The notes beneath the pieces are model-generated. The model saw only the letters and a program-made list of their open reading frames with translations. It did no database searches and had not been told where the DNA came from. From MTP4 sp052056915 (GTDB lineage: Archaea; Halobacteriota; Methanosarcinia; Methanosarcinales; Methanosarcinaceae), in assembly GCF_052056915.1 (NCBI RefSeq), contig NZ_CP195119.1, positions 4,030,001 through 4,094,000 of the forward strand: a stretch of 64,000 nt of DNA, written 5' to 3'. Below are positions 55,196-63,533 of this stretch, in pieces. Numbering within the stretch: position 1 is the stretch's first letter; the number at the start of each line of letters is the position of its first letter. The position numbers and the translations under genes are program-made.

Positions 55196-55339
55196 CATTC
55201 ATTTCACAAGACCCGCTAAACCTTGAAGAAAAGCGGGGGGAGTATGAAGTTTTGCAGGCTGCTTGCCTGTGAGGGGATTGCAGAGGAGATGTCTGCTGAA
55301 ATCTTTACCCGAATACGTTTGTTAAGACAAAGTTAGGAA

Positions 55340-55415
55340 AAAGGAAATTGAAAAACCGTAATTTTTGCAACTTTAGAAGGAGCACTTTGCAGGGCATTTT
55401 TCGGATTACTCGATT
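55340..55415. repeat. Direct repeat, right copy
   Basis: Partner of the repeat at 53281-53370; GGAAATTGAAAAACC, GGAGCACTTTGCAGGG and CGGATTACTCGATT elements align. Confidence 0.55.
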
Positions 55416-55742
55416 TTATTCTTTTACCCTCCTTGCTAAAAAAGTAGAACTGTCTCCAAGATGAATTCTAAATTCGCCTTCCAGTACATCTTTTTCTTTC
55501 ATCCTGACCCAACCACTACCCGAGGCGGGGTCGCACTCATCATTTCCTTCCCAGGTAAATTCGAACCTTTTGCCATCAACGTAATCAACAACCCTCCCGT
55601 CGATATCCCCATAAACCAGACCAAATTGAAAATGCCCCAGGTTGTCTGGCTTTATCATAATATAGGCCTGAACTTCCATATTGAAATAGTCTTCATCCCA
55701 CATTTCCATCTCATAAATGTGCCATGTTCCTGTGAAGTCCAT
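55416..55742 (-). CDS. Conserved small protein (MDFTGTWHIYEMEMWDEDY family)
   Basis: A 108-residue protein from the ATG at 55742. The sequence MDFTGTWHIYEMEMWDEDY ... FEFTWEGNDECDPASGSGW ... STFLARR is of a type I recall as highly conserved among bacteria and archaea and still unnamed; it looks like a small beta-barrel. An in-frame 28-residue upstream extension overlaps a dispersed repeat and is unlikely. No partner gene. Confidence 0.7.
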   Translation of the reverse strand: MDFTGTWHIYEMEMWDEDYFNMEVQAYIMIKPDNLGHFQFGLVYGDIDGRVVDYVDGKRFEFTWEGNDECDPASGSGWVRMKEKDVLEGEFRIHLGDSSTFLARRVKE

Positions 55743-55759
55743 AATTTTGGCTCTTCCCC

Positions 55760-55835
55760 CTATAATCCATTCATCTAAAATATATTTCATCGGTCGTCGG
55801 GCTGCTTCAATCATCCCCGAATCCATTTCAAGAAG
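55760..55835 (+). repeat. Second dispersed repeat, partial copy
   Basis: AAATATATTTCATCGGTCGTCGGGCTGCTTCAATC matches the first 40 bases of the element seen fully at 56640, 57345 and 60330. Confidence 0.5.
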
Positions 55836-55940
55836 CCTGAAAAATCGACAACTAAAAAACTTTAGTTCTCTTATCCACAGAATCTATATAAGATTTAAAC
55901 AGCATAAAACTAGATATACCATTTTCGGACAGGTGTAATC

Positions 55941-56204
55941 ATGCTTATCCAGTATATCCAGGCAGCCCTTGAAAAAGCTGGATACGAAATAATTGATAAT
56001 AAGGAACCCTATTACGGGGAGGTTCCCGAACTTGAAGGTGTATGGGCTACCGGCGAGACCCTTGAAGAATGCCGCAGAAACCTGGAAGAAGTCATCGATG
56101 AATGGATTATTTTCAGGTTGAGGAATGGACTGCTTCTGCCCCGGATTGGAGAGCATATTATCAAAGAACCGGGAAACATCGTGATGGAAAATGAAAGTGC
56201 GTGA
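55941..56204 (+). CDS. hicB: HicB antitoxin (first)
   Basis: An 87-residue HicB-fold protein (YYGEVPELEGVWATGETLEECRRNLEEVIDEW) with the partial RNase H fold typical of HicB. It probably neutralises the HicA encoded immediately downstream, overlapping by 14 bases. The order is reversed relative to the classical hicAB but common as hicBA. GGTG lies about five bases before the ATG. No separate DNA-binding domain is seen at the C-terminus. Confidence 0.85.
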   Translation: MLIQYIQAALEKAGYEIIDNKEPYYGEVPELEGVWATGETLEECRRNLEEVIDEWIIFRLRNGLLLPRIGEHIIKEPGNIVMENESA

Positions 56205-56355
56205 GGTTATAAAACTCCTCGAAGCCGATGGCTGGTATCTGGTCGCTACGAGAGGCAGCCACCGGCAATATAAGCACTCGAGCAAACCAGGCCGGGTAAC
56301 AATCGCAGGTCATAGCCGAGATGATCTTGCTCCGGGGACATTGAACAGTATATGA
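56191..56355 (+). CDS. hicA: HicA mRNA interferase toxin
   Basis: A 54-residue HicA-type dsRBD-like toxin with the catalytic H24 in RGSHRQYKH, and VTIAGHSRDDLAPGTLNSI completing the fold. It overlaps the upstream hicB by 14 bases, a strong sign of translational coupling. It is shorter than typical HicA (about 60-80 residues) at the C-terminus; activity cannot be judged from sequence. Confidence 0.85.
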   Translation: MKVREVIKLLEADGWYLVATRGSHRQYKHSSKPGRVTIAGHSRDDLAPGTLNSI

Positions 56356-56387
56356 AAGCAAGCTCAGTTGAAAATGGAGGATTGATC

Positions 56388-56630
56388 ATGTACCGTTTCC
56401 TTGTTGTGATCGAAAAAGCAAACAACAATTATTCAGCATATTCCCCTGACCTTCCAGGCTGTGTAGCTACCGGCTCCACCCGGGCTGAGGTAGAACAAAA
56501 TATCCATGAGGCTATTGAAATGCATGTCCAGGGACTGCTTGAAGACAATTTGCCAATTCCGGAATCGGAATCCTTTGCTGAGTATGTAGCTATTGCTGAA
56601 AAACCTTCCACCAGCTCAGAAGCTGTGTAA
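56388..56630 (+). CDS. hicB: HicB antitoxin (second)
   Basis: An 80-residue HicB from the ATG at 56388, with GGAGG seven bases upstream. It has NNYSAYSPDLPGCVATGSTRAEVEQNIHEAIEMH, the HicB core. So hicA is followed as well as preceded by a HicB, an unusual hicB-hicA-hicB order. This second HicB may be the cognate or a decoy antitoxin. Confidence 0.82.
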   Translation: MYRFLVVIEKANNNYSAYSPDLPGCVATGSTRAEVEQNIHEAIEMHVQGLLEDNLPIPESESFAEYVAIAEKPSTSSEAV

Positions 56631-56639
56631 ATCCCAATT

Positions 56640-56790
56640 CAGTTAAAATATATTTTTTCGGTTTGCGGGCTGCTTTGATCTGATCCTCTCCCGCTTCCGC
56701 CTGTCCGAATTCGAGCGATATAAATCCCCTCCGAAAGTATTCAGCTAAGAAGCGTCAGTTCCTATTTCGCTCATTTTTTTCTTTCTTCAA
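56640..56790 (+). repeat. Second dispersed repeat, full copy 1
   Basis: Starts AAAATATATTTTTTCGGT, then GGGCTGCT, a C-rich stretch, GTCCGAATTCGAGCGAT and ends near CGCTCATTTTTTTC. It lies right after the second hicB. Confidence 0.75.
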
Positions 56791-56848
56791 TCCCCCTCAA
56801 CCAACTCTACCCATAGGAATTTAAGCAAAAAGCCTTATAATCGATATT

Positions 56849-57067
56849 ATGAGGTTCAAAATTATCCTTGAGGAAGACGAAGAAGCCGGAGGATTTATTG
56901 CCAGCTGCCCCGGCTTACTAGGCTGTTTTTCGCAGGGGGATACGGCTGAAGAAGCTATCGGAAATATTAAAGAAGCGATTCAGGCCTGTCTGGAATCCCT
57001 CGCAGAAGATGAACTGCAGGAATGCATAGGGAAGTCATCCTGCAGAGTGGTTGATGTGGTTGCTTGA
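56849..57067 (+). CDS. hicB: HicB antitoxin (third)
   Basis: A 72-residue HicB with GFIASCPGLLGCFSQGDTAEEAIGNIKEAIQACL. It precedes hicA directly (stop and start adjacent), forming a second hicBA module. No ribosome binding site is obvious. Confidence 0.85.
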   Translation: MRFKIILEEDEEAGGFIASCPGLLGCFSQGDTAEEAIGNIKEAIQACLESLAEDELQECIGKSSCRVVDVVA

Positions 57068-57292
57068 ATGTCCGGACTTCCTGTAATTTCCGGGATGCAG
57101 GCGATTAAAGCCTTTTCTAAAGCTGGCTGGTTCCCTCACCGGCAGGTGGGAAGCCATGTTGTCCTGAGGAAGAAAGGTTCAAAAGTCACTTTGACTGTTC
57201 CGAAGCATAAGGAACTGAAACCGGGCCTTTTGAGAAAGTTGATAAAAACTTCAGGACTTACGGTAGAAGAATTCGAAGCTCTTTTGAAGTAA
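57068..57292 (+). CDS. hicA: HicA mRNA interferase toxin (second)
   Basis: A 74-residue HicA with catalytic H30 in VGSHVVLRKKG and the VPKHKELKPGLLRKLIKTSGLTVEEF tail typical of full-length members. It is coupled to hicB immediately upstream. Confidence 0.88.
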   Translation: MSGLPVISGMQAIKAFSKAGWFPHRQVGSHVVLRKKGSKVTLTVPKHKELKPGLLRKLIKTSGLTVEEFEALLK

Positions 57293-57344
57293 GGTTTGTG
57301 GTTTGGCCATTTTTTGGATTATATAGAGTTTTTCCAATCCCATA

Positions 57345-57490
57345 GCAGTTAAGATATATTTTTTCGGTCGGTGGGCTGCTCCAATCTGCCCCTCCCCCCG
57401 CCTCCGCCTATCCGAATTCAAGCGATCGAAAACCCCTCCTCCGGTGATTTTCATTTAAAAGCAGTAAGTTTCCCTCTCGCTCATTTTTCT
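57345..57490 (+). repeat. Second dispersed repeat, full copy 2
   Basis: Closely matches 60330-60475, including the GCCCCTCCCCCCGCCTCCGCC stretch and the tail TTTAAAAGCAG. A third, shorter copy follows at 57670-57725. The sequence between them (57490-57670) has two small GC-rich inverted repeats (GTCCG/CGGAC). Confidence 0.8.
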
Positions 57491-57669
57491 CACCCGAGTT
57501 TCGCTTCGGGAGCACGAGGTCCGTTTCGCTTCGCTCAAGCGGACTGAGAATTTTTCTCAACTTGGCAAGCTGATCTCTGATACTGGCTCCCTCGGGGCTG
57601 CTTTTAGAAAATCAATACGACCTTTTGCGTGGAGTGTTTTCGAATTGCAGTGGTACATTTTTCTCTCGA

Positions 57670-57725
57670 TCTCATTTCAGTTAAAATATATTTTTTCGGT
57701 CGGTGGGCTGCTTCGATCTAACTCC
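57670..57725 (+). repeat. Second dispersed repeat, short copy
   Basis: CAGTTAAAATATATTTTTTCGG followed by TCGGTGGGCTGCTTCGATCT is identical to the start of copy 2 apart from a few bases, but the C-rich half is lost. Confidence 0.75.
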
Positions 57726-57846
57726 TTGGAACCGCTTGTCCATGATCCCCTTCAATCTATCAATATGGAAAAGGGTTCTCTATCGAATGAAGTATTCCAT
57801 TTCGAAAAAAGGTAGTCACTCTTCAGAAAATTCCCAAAACTCTGTA

Positions 57847-58059
57847 TTACATTCTGTTTTTTGCGTAGATTACTAGGATTAGTATTGCAAAAGCAGGTAA
57901 TCCCAACCAGGCAAATCCAGGCATTGTTATTGGATACCCAGCGATACTTCCTGTTTGTGGACTTGTTAAGAATTTTAGTAAAACAATCAAAGAAAGAAAT
58001 CCACCAGCGATTAAGAACATCCAAACAACTAAGGTTAAGGAATCATCATCCGAGTACAT
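57847..58059 (-). CDS. Small membrane protein, two helices
   Basis: A 70-residue protein with two hydrophobic helices (about 9-31 and 47-66) around a short loop (TSPQTGSIAGYPITMPG). No recognised family. No ribosome binding site, but TATA-like sequence about 30 bases upstream suggests a leaderless transcript. A toxin-like or accessory role is possible, but unsupported. Confidence 0.5.
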   Translation of the reverse strand: MYSDDDSLTLVVWMFLIAGGFLSLIVLLKFLTSPQTGSIAGYPITMPGFAWLGLPAFAILILVIYAKNRM

Positions 58060-58179
58060 AATCTAAATACATATTTACAATATTAAATATTTTTGATCTG
58101 TTGGTGATATATAATTTGCATTTAGTGAAGAGTTGAGGAGCATATGGCAATATCTTGATTATCGCTTAAAATATGACGT

Positions 58180-60255
58180 TCAAAAAAGGTGATCTTTTAT
58201 TTTTTTGACCAATGTTGTAGATAAGCTTGAAAGTTTAATTCCATCATTCCCTTGGATTTTTCCTTCAATCTCTCCTTTTTCATGGTCTGAAAACTTCTGG
58301 ATAGGTATCGTTTTAGTAACTTTCATTCCATTGCCGTAGAAGTCTGCCCCAAGAGATATTGTGAGATCTGTGTGAGATTCCGAAATATAGATAATAATAT
58401 CATCAAGCTTTCTCTCCATTGAATCTATTTTTTGTTCCATACATAATTTAGGAATCAATGGAACGAGGGTAGCCACCATCCCATACTGCTTTGCCAAGTC
58501 TTTCTGCTCCCTAATTTGCTGGATTCTATCGAAAATATGCTGATTTGAAGGTACTATGGGAATACTCGATTCTAAAGCAAAAATAAGGTTTTCGACATTC
58601 CAGCTCATCTCTTCCTGACTCCCAATCTCCCATTTCTGAACTTCCCGACTGACAGCACATGCAATTTCTTCCGTATCAGTACCTTTAGATTCCCGGCACG
58701 CGGTCTTTGCTTTCTCCTGGATTTCTTCGAGGAGGGATTTTAGTTTTCGATCGAGGATGGGAAGGCCTTTTCTCATTGTAGCTGTTGCAAAAGGTGCTGC
58801 TTCTTCGGCATCTCTCATGAGTTCTGCTGCATGCTCACAATATTTTCTATAGAAATTAAGCTCACCTTTCATAGCATTTAAATCCATATTTTCTGCATTC
58901 TGGACTTCTTTTAATGCTTTAGCAAGGTTTTCAACAGCCTCAATGAGCATTTTTTTATTTTCCGATCCCTCTATAGCATTCTTTGCATCTTCAAGGTACG
59001 TTTTTAGCTCTTCATTTGCTTCGTTTTGTTCCTTGAAAATTATTGTGTGGAAGGAGCGATAAAAGGGTAGACAAAATTGAGCAGGGTTAAATGAAGTTGA
59101 AACTTTTGCAGCTTCTTCAAAAAACTTAATGGCGCTTTCTAATTCTCTTTTATAATCTTCTTCATTTTCAGTCTGTGATGCCTCATAAATTGAAACCTTT
59201 CCAAGGGAGTAATTTGCATTCATTTTCACTTCCCTTGATTCATCATTTGTGAGACTTATTAAATCGTTCTTTGCTTGAATTTTATCTGGAACAGCCGAAT
59301 ATGCATAACCTATGGAGTAAGCTACATTAAGTCTTATGTGCTTATTTTCTTCCGATTCGAGTTTGTGTAAATCATCCCAAGCCTGCTGTTTATTGGGAGT
59401 TCCTGAATTTATAGAGCAAAGGGCGAATGCCACACCTTCCTTAATATATTTGTCCTCATCTTTTGCTAATCGGTGCAGATCTTCCCATGCCTGTTTCTTA
59501 TCTGGACAATTTGATAAGACAAATTTAAGTGCCAATGCTGCATTTCCTCTAACAATTGCACTTTCATTTTCTGTAAGCTTATGTATGTCTTCCCACGCTT
59601 GTTTTTTGTTAGGCACTTCTAAATAAATATGTCCAAGGGAAAATGCTGAATTCCTTTGCACCTCTTGGTCCTTGTGTGTCATGAGATTTATTAAGTCGTC
59701 CCATGATTTTTGTTTGTCAAGGACATGCGGTAAAACAAGAAAAAGGGTAAATGCTGCACTTCCTCTTACAGAATTTTCTTCATCATTCAAAAGGCGTATT
59801 AAGTCATCCCAAACTTCTCGTTTATTAGGAATCTCTGCAAAAGTAAGATCAATGAAAGTTGTTATGCCTGACCTAACATCACTATTTTTATGGTTTACAC
59901 GTTTATGTAAATCCTCCCATGCTTTTTTCGTATTTGGAACATGGGAGAAGGCATAAGCGAGAATATTTGATGTTGTACATATCAACTCTTTATCTTCATA
60001 AGTCAGGAGTTCAATCAAATCATTCCATGCTTTTTGTTTATCAGGAACATGGCGGAAAACATCTATTAAACACTCTGTTACATATGACTTCACATAGCCA
60101 TTATTTTCGGTAACTGTAAATTTCACTAAATCTTGCCATATATTTTGTTGATCTGAGATTATTTTAAAATTCTTTTTTAGTTCTTTCAATGCTTCCCTAC
60201 GTTCCATCGGGTCGGAACTTGAGTATTTTCTATAGAATTCCTCTTGACCGAACAA
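58180..60255 (-). CDS. HEAT-repeat protein with a C-terminal domain shared with the edge gene
   Basis: A 691-residue soluble protein. Eight to nine HEAT-like repeats of about 38 residues (KAWEDLHKLTENESAIVRGNAALAL type) fill residues 35-350, followed by a helical linker region (360-600) and a C-terminal domain (about 600-691: DLTISLGADFYGNGMKVTKTIPIQKF ... LVKKIKDHLF). The last part resembles the C-terminus of the protein at 63534 (EIEISSGIDILGTGAKHIVTIPLQEI). The start is a TTG without a ribosome binding site; the upstream frame is stopped by a TAG. Function unknown; HEAT proteins are often scaffolds. Confidence 0.8.
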   Translation of the reverse strand: MFGQEEFYRKYSSSDPMERREALKELKKNFKIISDQQNIWQDLVKFTVTENNGYVKSYVTECLIDVFRHVPDKQKAWNDLIELLTYEDKELICTTSNILAYAFSHVPNTKKAWEDLHKRVNHKNSDVRSGITTFIDLTFAEIPNKREVWDDLIRLLNDEENSVRGSAAFTLFLVLPHVLDKQKSWDDLINLMTHKDQEVQRNSAFSLGHIYLEVPNKKQAWEDIHKLTENESAIVRGNAALALKFVLSNCPDKKQAWEDLHRLAKDEDKYIKEGVAFALCSINSGTPNKQQAWDDLHKLESEENKHIRLNVAYSIGYAYSAVPDKIQAKNDLISLTNDESREVKMNANYSLGKVSIYEASQTENEEDYKRELESAIKFFEEAAKVSTSFNPAQFCLPFYRSFHTIIFKEQNEANEELKTYLEDAKNAIEGSENKKMLIEAVENLAKALKEVQNAENMDLNAMKGELNFYRKYCEHAAELMRDAEEAAPFATATMRKGLPILDRKLKSLLEEIQEKAKTACRESKGTDTEEIACAVSREVQKWEIGSQEEMSWNVENLIFALESSIPIVPSNQHIFDRIQQIREQKDLAKQYGMVATLVPLIPKLCMEQKIDSMERKLDDIIIYISESHTDLTISLGADFYGNGMKVTKTIPIQKFSDHEKGEIEGKIQGNDGIKLSSLSTTLVKKIKDHLF

Positions 60256-60329
60256 ATAACTGCACCACTATCCATTAACACCTTTAAAAAATAAAACAAT
60301 TCCCATTTGTTGTTCAAACATTTATCAAG

Positions 60330-60480
60330 TCAATTAAAATATATTTTTCTGGTCAGCGGGCTGCTCCAATCTGCCCCTCCCCCCGCCTCCGCCTGTCCGA
60401 ATTCGAGCGATCGAACCCCTCTCCGGCAATGTTCTTTAAAAGCAGCAAGTTTCCATCCCTCTCATTTTTCGCTTCCCTCT
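60330..60480 (+). repeat. Second dispersed repeat, full copy 3
   Basis: AATTAAAATATATTTTTCTGGTC, then GCGGGCTGCTCCAATCTGCCC, a C-rich stretch and GAATTCGAGCGATCGAA. It lies between the divergent HEAT gene promoter and the TIR-like gene end. Confidence 0.8.
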
Positions 60481-60489
60481 ATACCAATT

Positions 60490-60545
60490 ATGTAAAAATA
60501 TATTTTTCAGTTGAGGGTTTCTTCACTCTGAATCTTTGGATACTC
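60490..60545 (+). repeat. Second dispersed repeat, decayed copy
   Basis: TAAAAATATATTTTTCAGTTGAGGGTTTCTTCACTCTGAATC keeps only the first part of the element. Immediately downstream is the 3' end of the TIR-like gene. Confidence 0.45.
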
Positions 60546-60630
60546 TTGCCTATGGAGAATGATAAAAAGTCAAAAAATTAAGTGTTTTTTGATTTATGGA
60601 GCTGTAGTTTACACTTTTAATTATTTCCAT

Positions 60631-61509
60631 TCATTTGTATATCTTTAAAAACATATTCTTTATTATTTCTTTATATTTGTTCCAAAAAATATCATATTTT
60701 ATAGCTAAAAACGCAGATATGAGCATAGTTGTATCTAAAAACGCAGACATGAACATATTATATGGAAGTAATATTGACATATGGTCAACAATGTAAAAGG
60801 TTGTTACTACAAAAGCTATGAAATATACTGCCTTAGTTATATATACGACTAATTTTGCCTTTTCATCTGCATTTCTTTCGATAGTCACGAGGAGTTCTTT
60901 CCTATATTCTTGTAGCTTCCCCTCTAGCTCTTTTTCTTTTGTATTGTTTTTAATCTCACTTTTTTTGTCGTCTTCAGGATTTTTTTGAATCTCACTTCCC
61001 AGATTAGTGGATTGAAAATGTTCAAACATTTCAGGTGCTGTCAACTCTATGAATTGATTATCAGGGATGTTTGGATTAGAATCAAACCAAATAAATTGTT
61101 TTCTAAGCTTGTCAGATAGTTTTTTCAATCCAGTAGGAGTATTTTCATATTCTATGTACCTTGTGTGGGAAATATCAAATGGAGCAGGGATTCCATTCTT
61201 TTCTTTTATTAAAGTGGTTCCTGGTTTTATTGCGTGTCTTATACCTAGCTCATAAAATACGTTAGGATTTGGATAAGTAATGTCAGCTACCACATAATCG
61301 GATTTAATTATTCTTTTAAATATATCACTTGTAATTCCACCAGGGGCTTCAACATCGTCGGAACGTATTACCTCTAAATCAGGCCTTGAATTTAAGATTG
61401 CTTCTTTAATTAAATCATCATATCGAGTTCGAAGTTCTTCAGCAGTGATGCTCAACTCCCCATATTTTTGGTCGCCTATTGCCATTATAACAAAGCAACT
61501 CTTTTTCAT
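60631..61509 (-). CDS. TIR/nucleoside-deoxyribosyltransferase-like protein with membrane segments
   Basis: A 292-residue protein. The N-terminal domain (1-135) has CFVIMAIGD, ADITYPNPNVFYELGIRHAI and a Glu at 87 in the VFYELG motif, the pattern of TIR-like and deoxyribosyltransferase-like NAD- or nucleotide-processing domains. A charged, partly coiled linker (160-218) leads to two membrane helices (about 220-243 and 251-276). This soluble-effector-plus-membrane-anchor layout is seen in some anti-phage effectors, but no sensor or cyclase gene is adjacent. An immune role is therefore a hypothesis. AT-rich codons. Confidence 0.72.
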   Translation of the reverse strand: MKKSCFVIMAIGDQKYGELSITAEELRTRYDDLIKEAILNSRPDLEVIRSDDVEAPGGITSDIFKRIIKSDYVVADITYPNPNVFYELGIRHAIKPGTTLIKEKNGIPAPFDISHTRYIEYENTPTGLKKLSDKLRKQFIWFDSNPNIPDNQFIELTAPEMFEHFQSTNLGSEIQKNPEDDKKSEIKNNTKEKELEGKLQEYRKELLVTIERNADEKAKLVVYITKAVYFIAFVVTTFYIVDHMSILLPYNMFMSAFLDTTMLISAFLAIKYDIFWNKYKEIIKNMFLKIYK

Positions 61510-62073
61510 GTTTCAGTAATCACTTTTAGCTAATTTAACTTTTTCTAAATTTGTGGCTTCATTCTGGGTTTTTCAAAAAGTTCACCTACTATACCACATA
61601 ATAAAGTCTTCCATTTAGCCATTACATCTTTCTGCCATTAATTTCGATAACCGTTTGGCTCTTTACTTCTATGGTAGGTAGCTTATATTCAAGTCCTAAA
61701 TCTGAGAAAGGCACATTTAATCATTAAATATTATTTTATTATAATTTAAAACTTTTTTTAATATTCATGCATTGAAAAATTCTGTTAGTTTCAGCGGATA
61801 CTTGGGGATTTCCCAACCCTTCAAGTGTTTTCGAAGCAGGAGATAATGTAACCTCACAAAAGCCCTCTGAGGAGAAATCTCAGGCACACAAAGGATAACA
61901 CAAACACCCACTCAAAAAAATGGCTTATAAGGGCTGTGTGAAAGCTGGATTTTTTAAGTAAAGAAAAAACGTAGTTGTTCAGTTACCTTTGCTCCTAACT
62001 TATTTTTCTGTTACACTCAATGCTGATAATTTTCATATTGGCTAATATAAAAATCATTCATTTTGTGTTTTGT
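61510..62073. other. AT-rich intergenic region with promoter
   Basis: No supported gene. A TATA-like CTAATATAAAAATC at 62041-62054 lies about 28 bases before the ATG at 62074, which fits a leaderless transcript. A short GAGGAGAAATCTCAGG segment near 61877 has a weak inverted repeat. Confidence 0.4.
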
Positions 62074-63110
62074 ATGAAAAGTGATGAGATCCTATTTTTA
62101 CGTCGCACTCTCATATCGATAAAAAATTTGTTTCCAAAAATACTTCTGTACATCTTTGTTCCAGCTATTATTTTAATAGTTTTATGGAAAGTTCCTCAAT
62201 TACAGGTGTCACATCTAAGTGGCTCACTTGATGGTCCCGCAGAAGCTGCCGAGCTAGAAAACAAATTCCGGTTAACTATTGCTCAGATTTTAGGAGGAAT
62301 GGCATTACTGGCTGGACTTTATTATACGCATCGACGTATTACAGCAATTGAAGAAGGACAGATTACAGAGAGATTTACGAGAGCTATTGAGCAGTTAGGG
62401 AATAAAGGTCTGGAATTTAGATTGGGCGGGATCTATGCTCTTGAAAGAATAGCAAATGAGTCGGAGAAAGACCATTGGCCTATCATGGAGATTTTGACTG
62501 CTTATATTCGGAAGAACTCTCCCAATATTAATATAAATAAGGATGAAAAAAGAGATGGTGAAAAATTATCAATTGATATTCAAGCGGTACTTGATGTTTT
62601 AAGAAGAAGAAACAGAGAACATGAGAAGAAAGAATTTCGGGTACTTGATTTGAGTGATACTTATTTAGAGGGGGCTAACCTTGAATGGGCTAACCTTGAA
62701 TGGGCTAACCTTGAATGGGCTAACCTTAAAGAAGCCAACCTTAAAGTGGCTAATCTTAAAGGAGCTAACCTTACAGGAGCTAACCTTAAAGAAGCCAACC
62801 TTAAAATGGCTAACCTTGAATGGGCTAACCTTGAAAGGGCTAACCTTGAAAGGGCTTACTTTAATTTGGCTAACCTTACAGGAGCTTACCTTGAAGGGAC
62901 TAACCTTACAGGAGCTCACCTTGTGGCTTTCCTTGAAGGGACTACCCTTACAGGAGCTAACCTTACAGGAGCTTACCTTGGGGGGCGCTTGATTTATCAC
63001 TCGAACAACTTTTGGAAGTGAAAAGTCTTTATGCAGCTAAATTAGATGAAAAGTTACTGAAATCTCTAAAGGAATCAGATCCATCTCTTTTTGAAAAAGT
63101 CTCTGAATAA
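62074..63110 (+). pseudogene. Membrane-anchored pentapeptide-repeat protein, frameshifted at a G-run
   Basis: Two membrane helices (about 24-40 and 68-84), then a helical region with ITERFTRAIEQLG and RLGGIYALERIANESEKDHWPIMEILTAYIR, then A(N/D)L-type pentapeptides (about residues 198-305; 15-bp DNA units). The frame ends early, after GGRLIYHSNN, at 63021. Adding one G to the G6 run at 62980-62985 gives LGGALDLSLEQLLEVKSLYAAKLDEKLLKSL and a stop at 63108-63110, the typical end of this family. I place the start at 62074 (leaderless) rather than 62020. The run could be an error, a phase-variable tract or a true null. If the frameshift is not real, the product is the 316-residue version. Confidence 0.72.
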
Positions 63111-63162
63111 ATCGTTAAATTGGTGATATAATTCACAAACTACCAGAAAAAATTTTCACAAC

Positions 63163-63198
63163 TGTGAGGGGTGGGATTCGAACTTGCAGAATTCTTGA
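63163..63198 (-). other. tRNA 3'-end-like fragment
   Basis: On the minus strand, GTTCGAATCCCACCCCTCACA reads like the T-loop, T-stem and acceptor 3' strand of a tRNA. No matching 5' half exists within 100 bases upstream on that strand, and the T-stem is not well paired, so it is a fragment. Such fragments can be attachment-site leftovers of integrated elements. Confidence 0.45.
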
Positions 63199-63533
63199 TA
63201 AGGGATTTCAAGAAAAGCATACATAACCAATCAAATCTGTTTTCCAGTACCTGATCTGAGAACCAGAGAAGGGGGATTAAATCAAAACACTTTATAAACA
63301 TTTAATCATTAAAAACATTTGTTGTGCAAAACCACATGCAAAATAGATTTTCACCTTTCTATATGATAACTTTGCAACTAAAAATTTATTTTCAGTCCAT
63401 GCAAAACAGCTAAGAGCCAGGATATTTTACAAAAGAAAAAAATGATCTTTATATTGTTGTTTTAAAGTAACGAGAATAAGAAGTTAAGCAAATTAATATT
63501 TTCAAACAGATATAACTCTCAAGTTCGAATGAT

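Noticed and set aside
62665..63000. Antisense and shifted frames of the pentapeptide repeats
   Set aside because: They are by-products of the 15-bp repeat (FKVSP and LNGLT runs).
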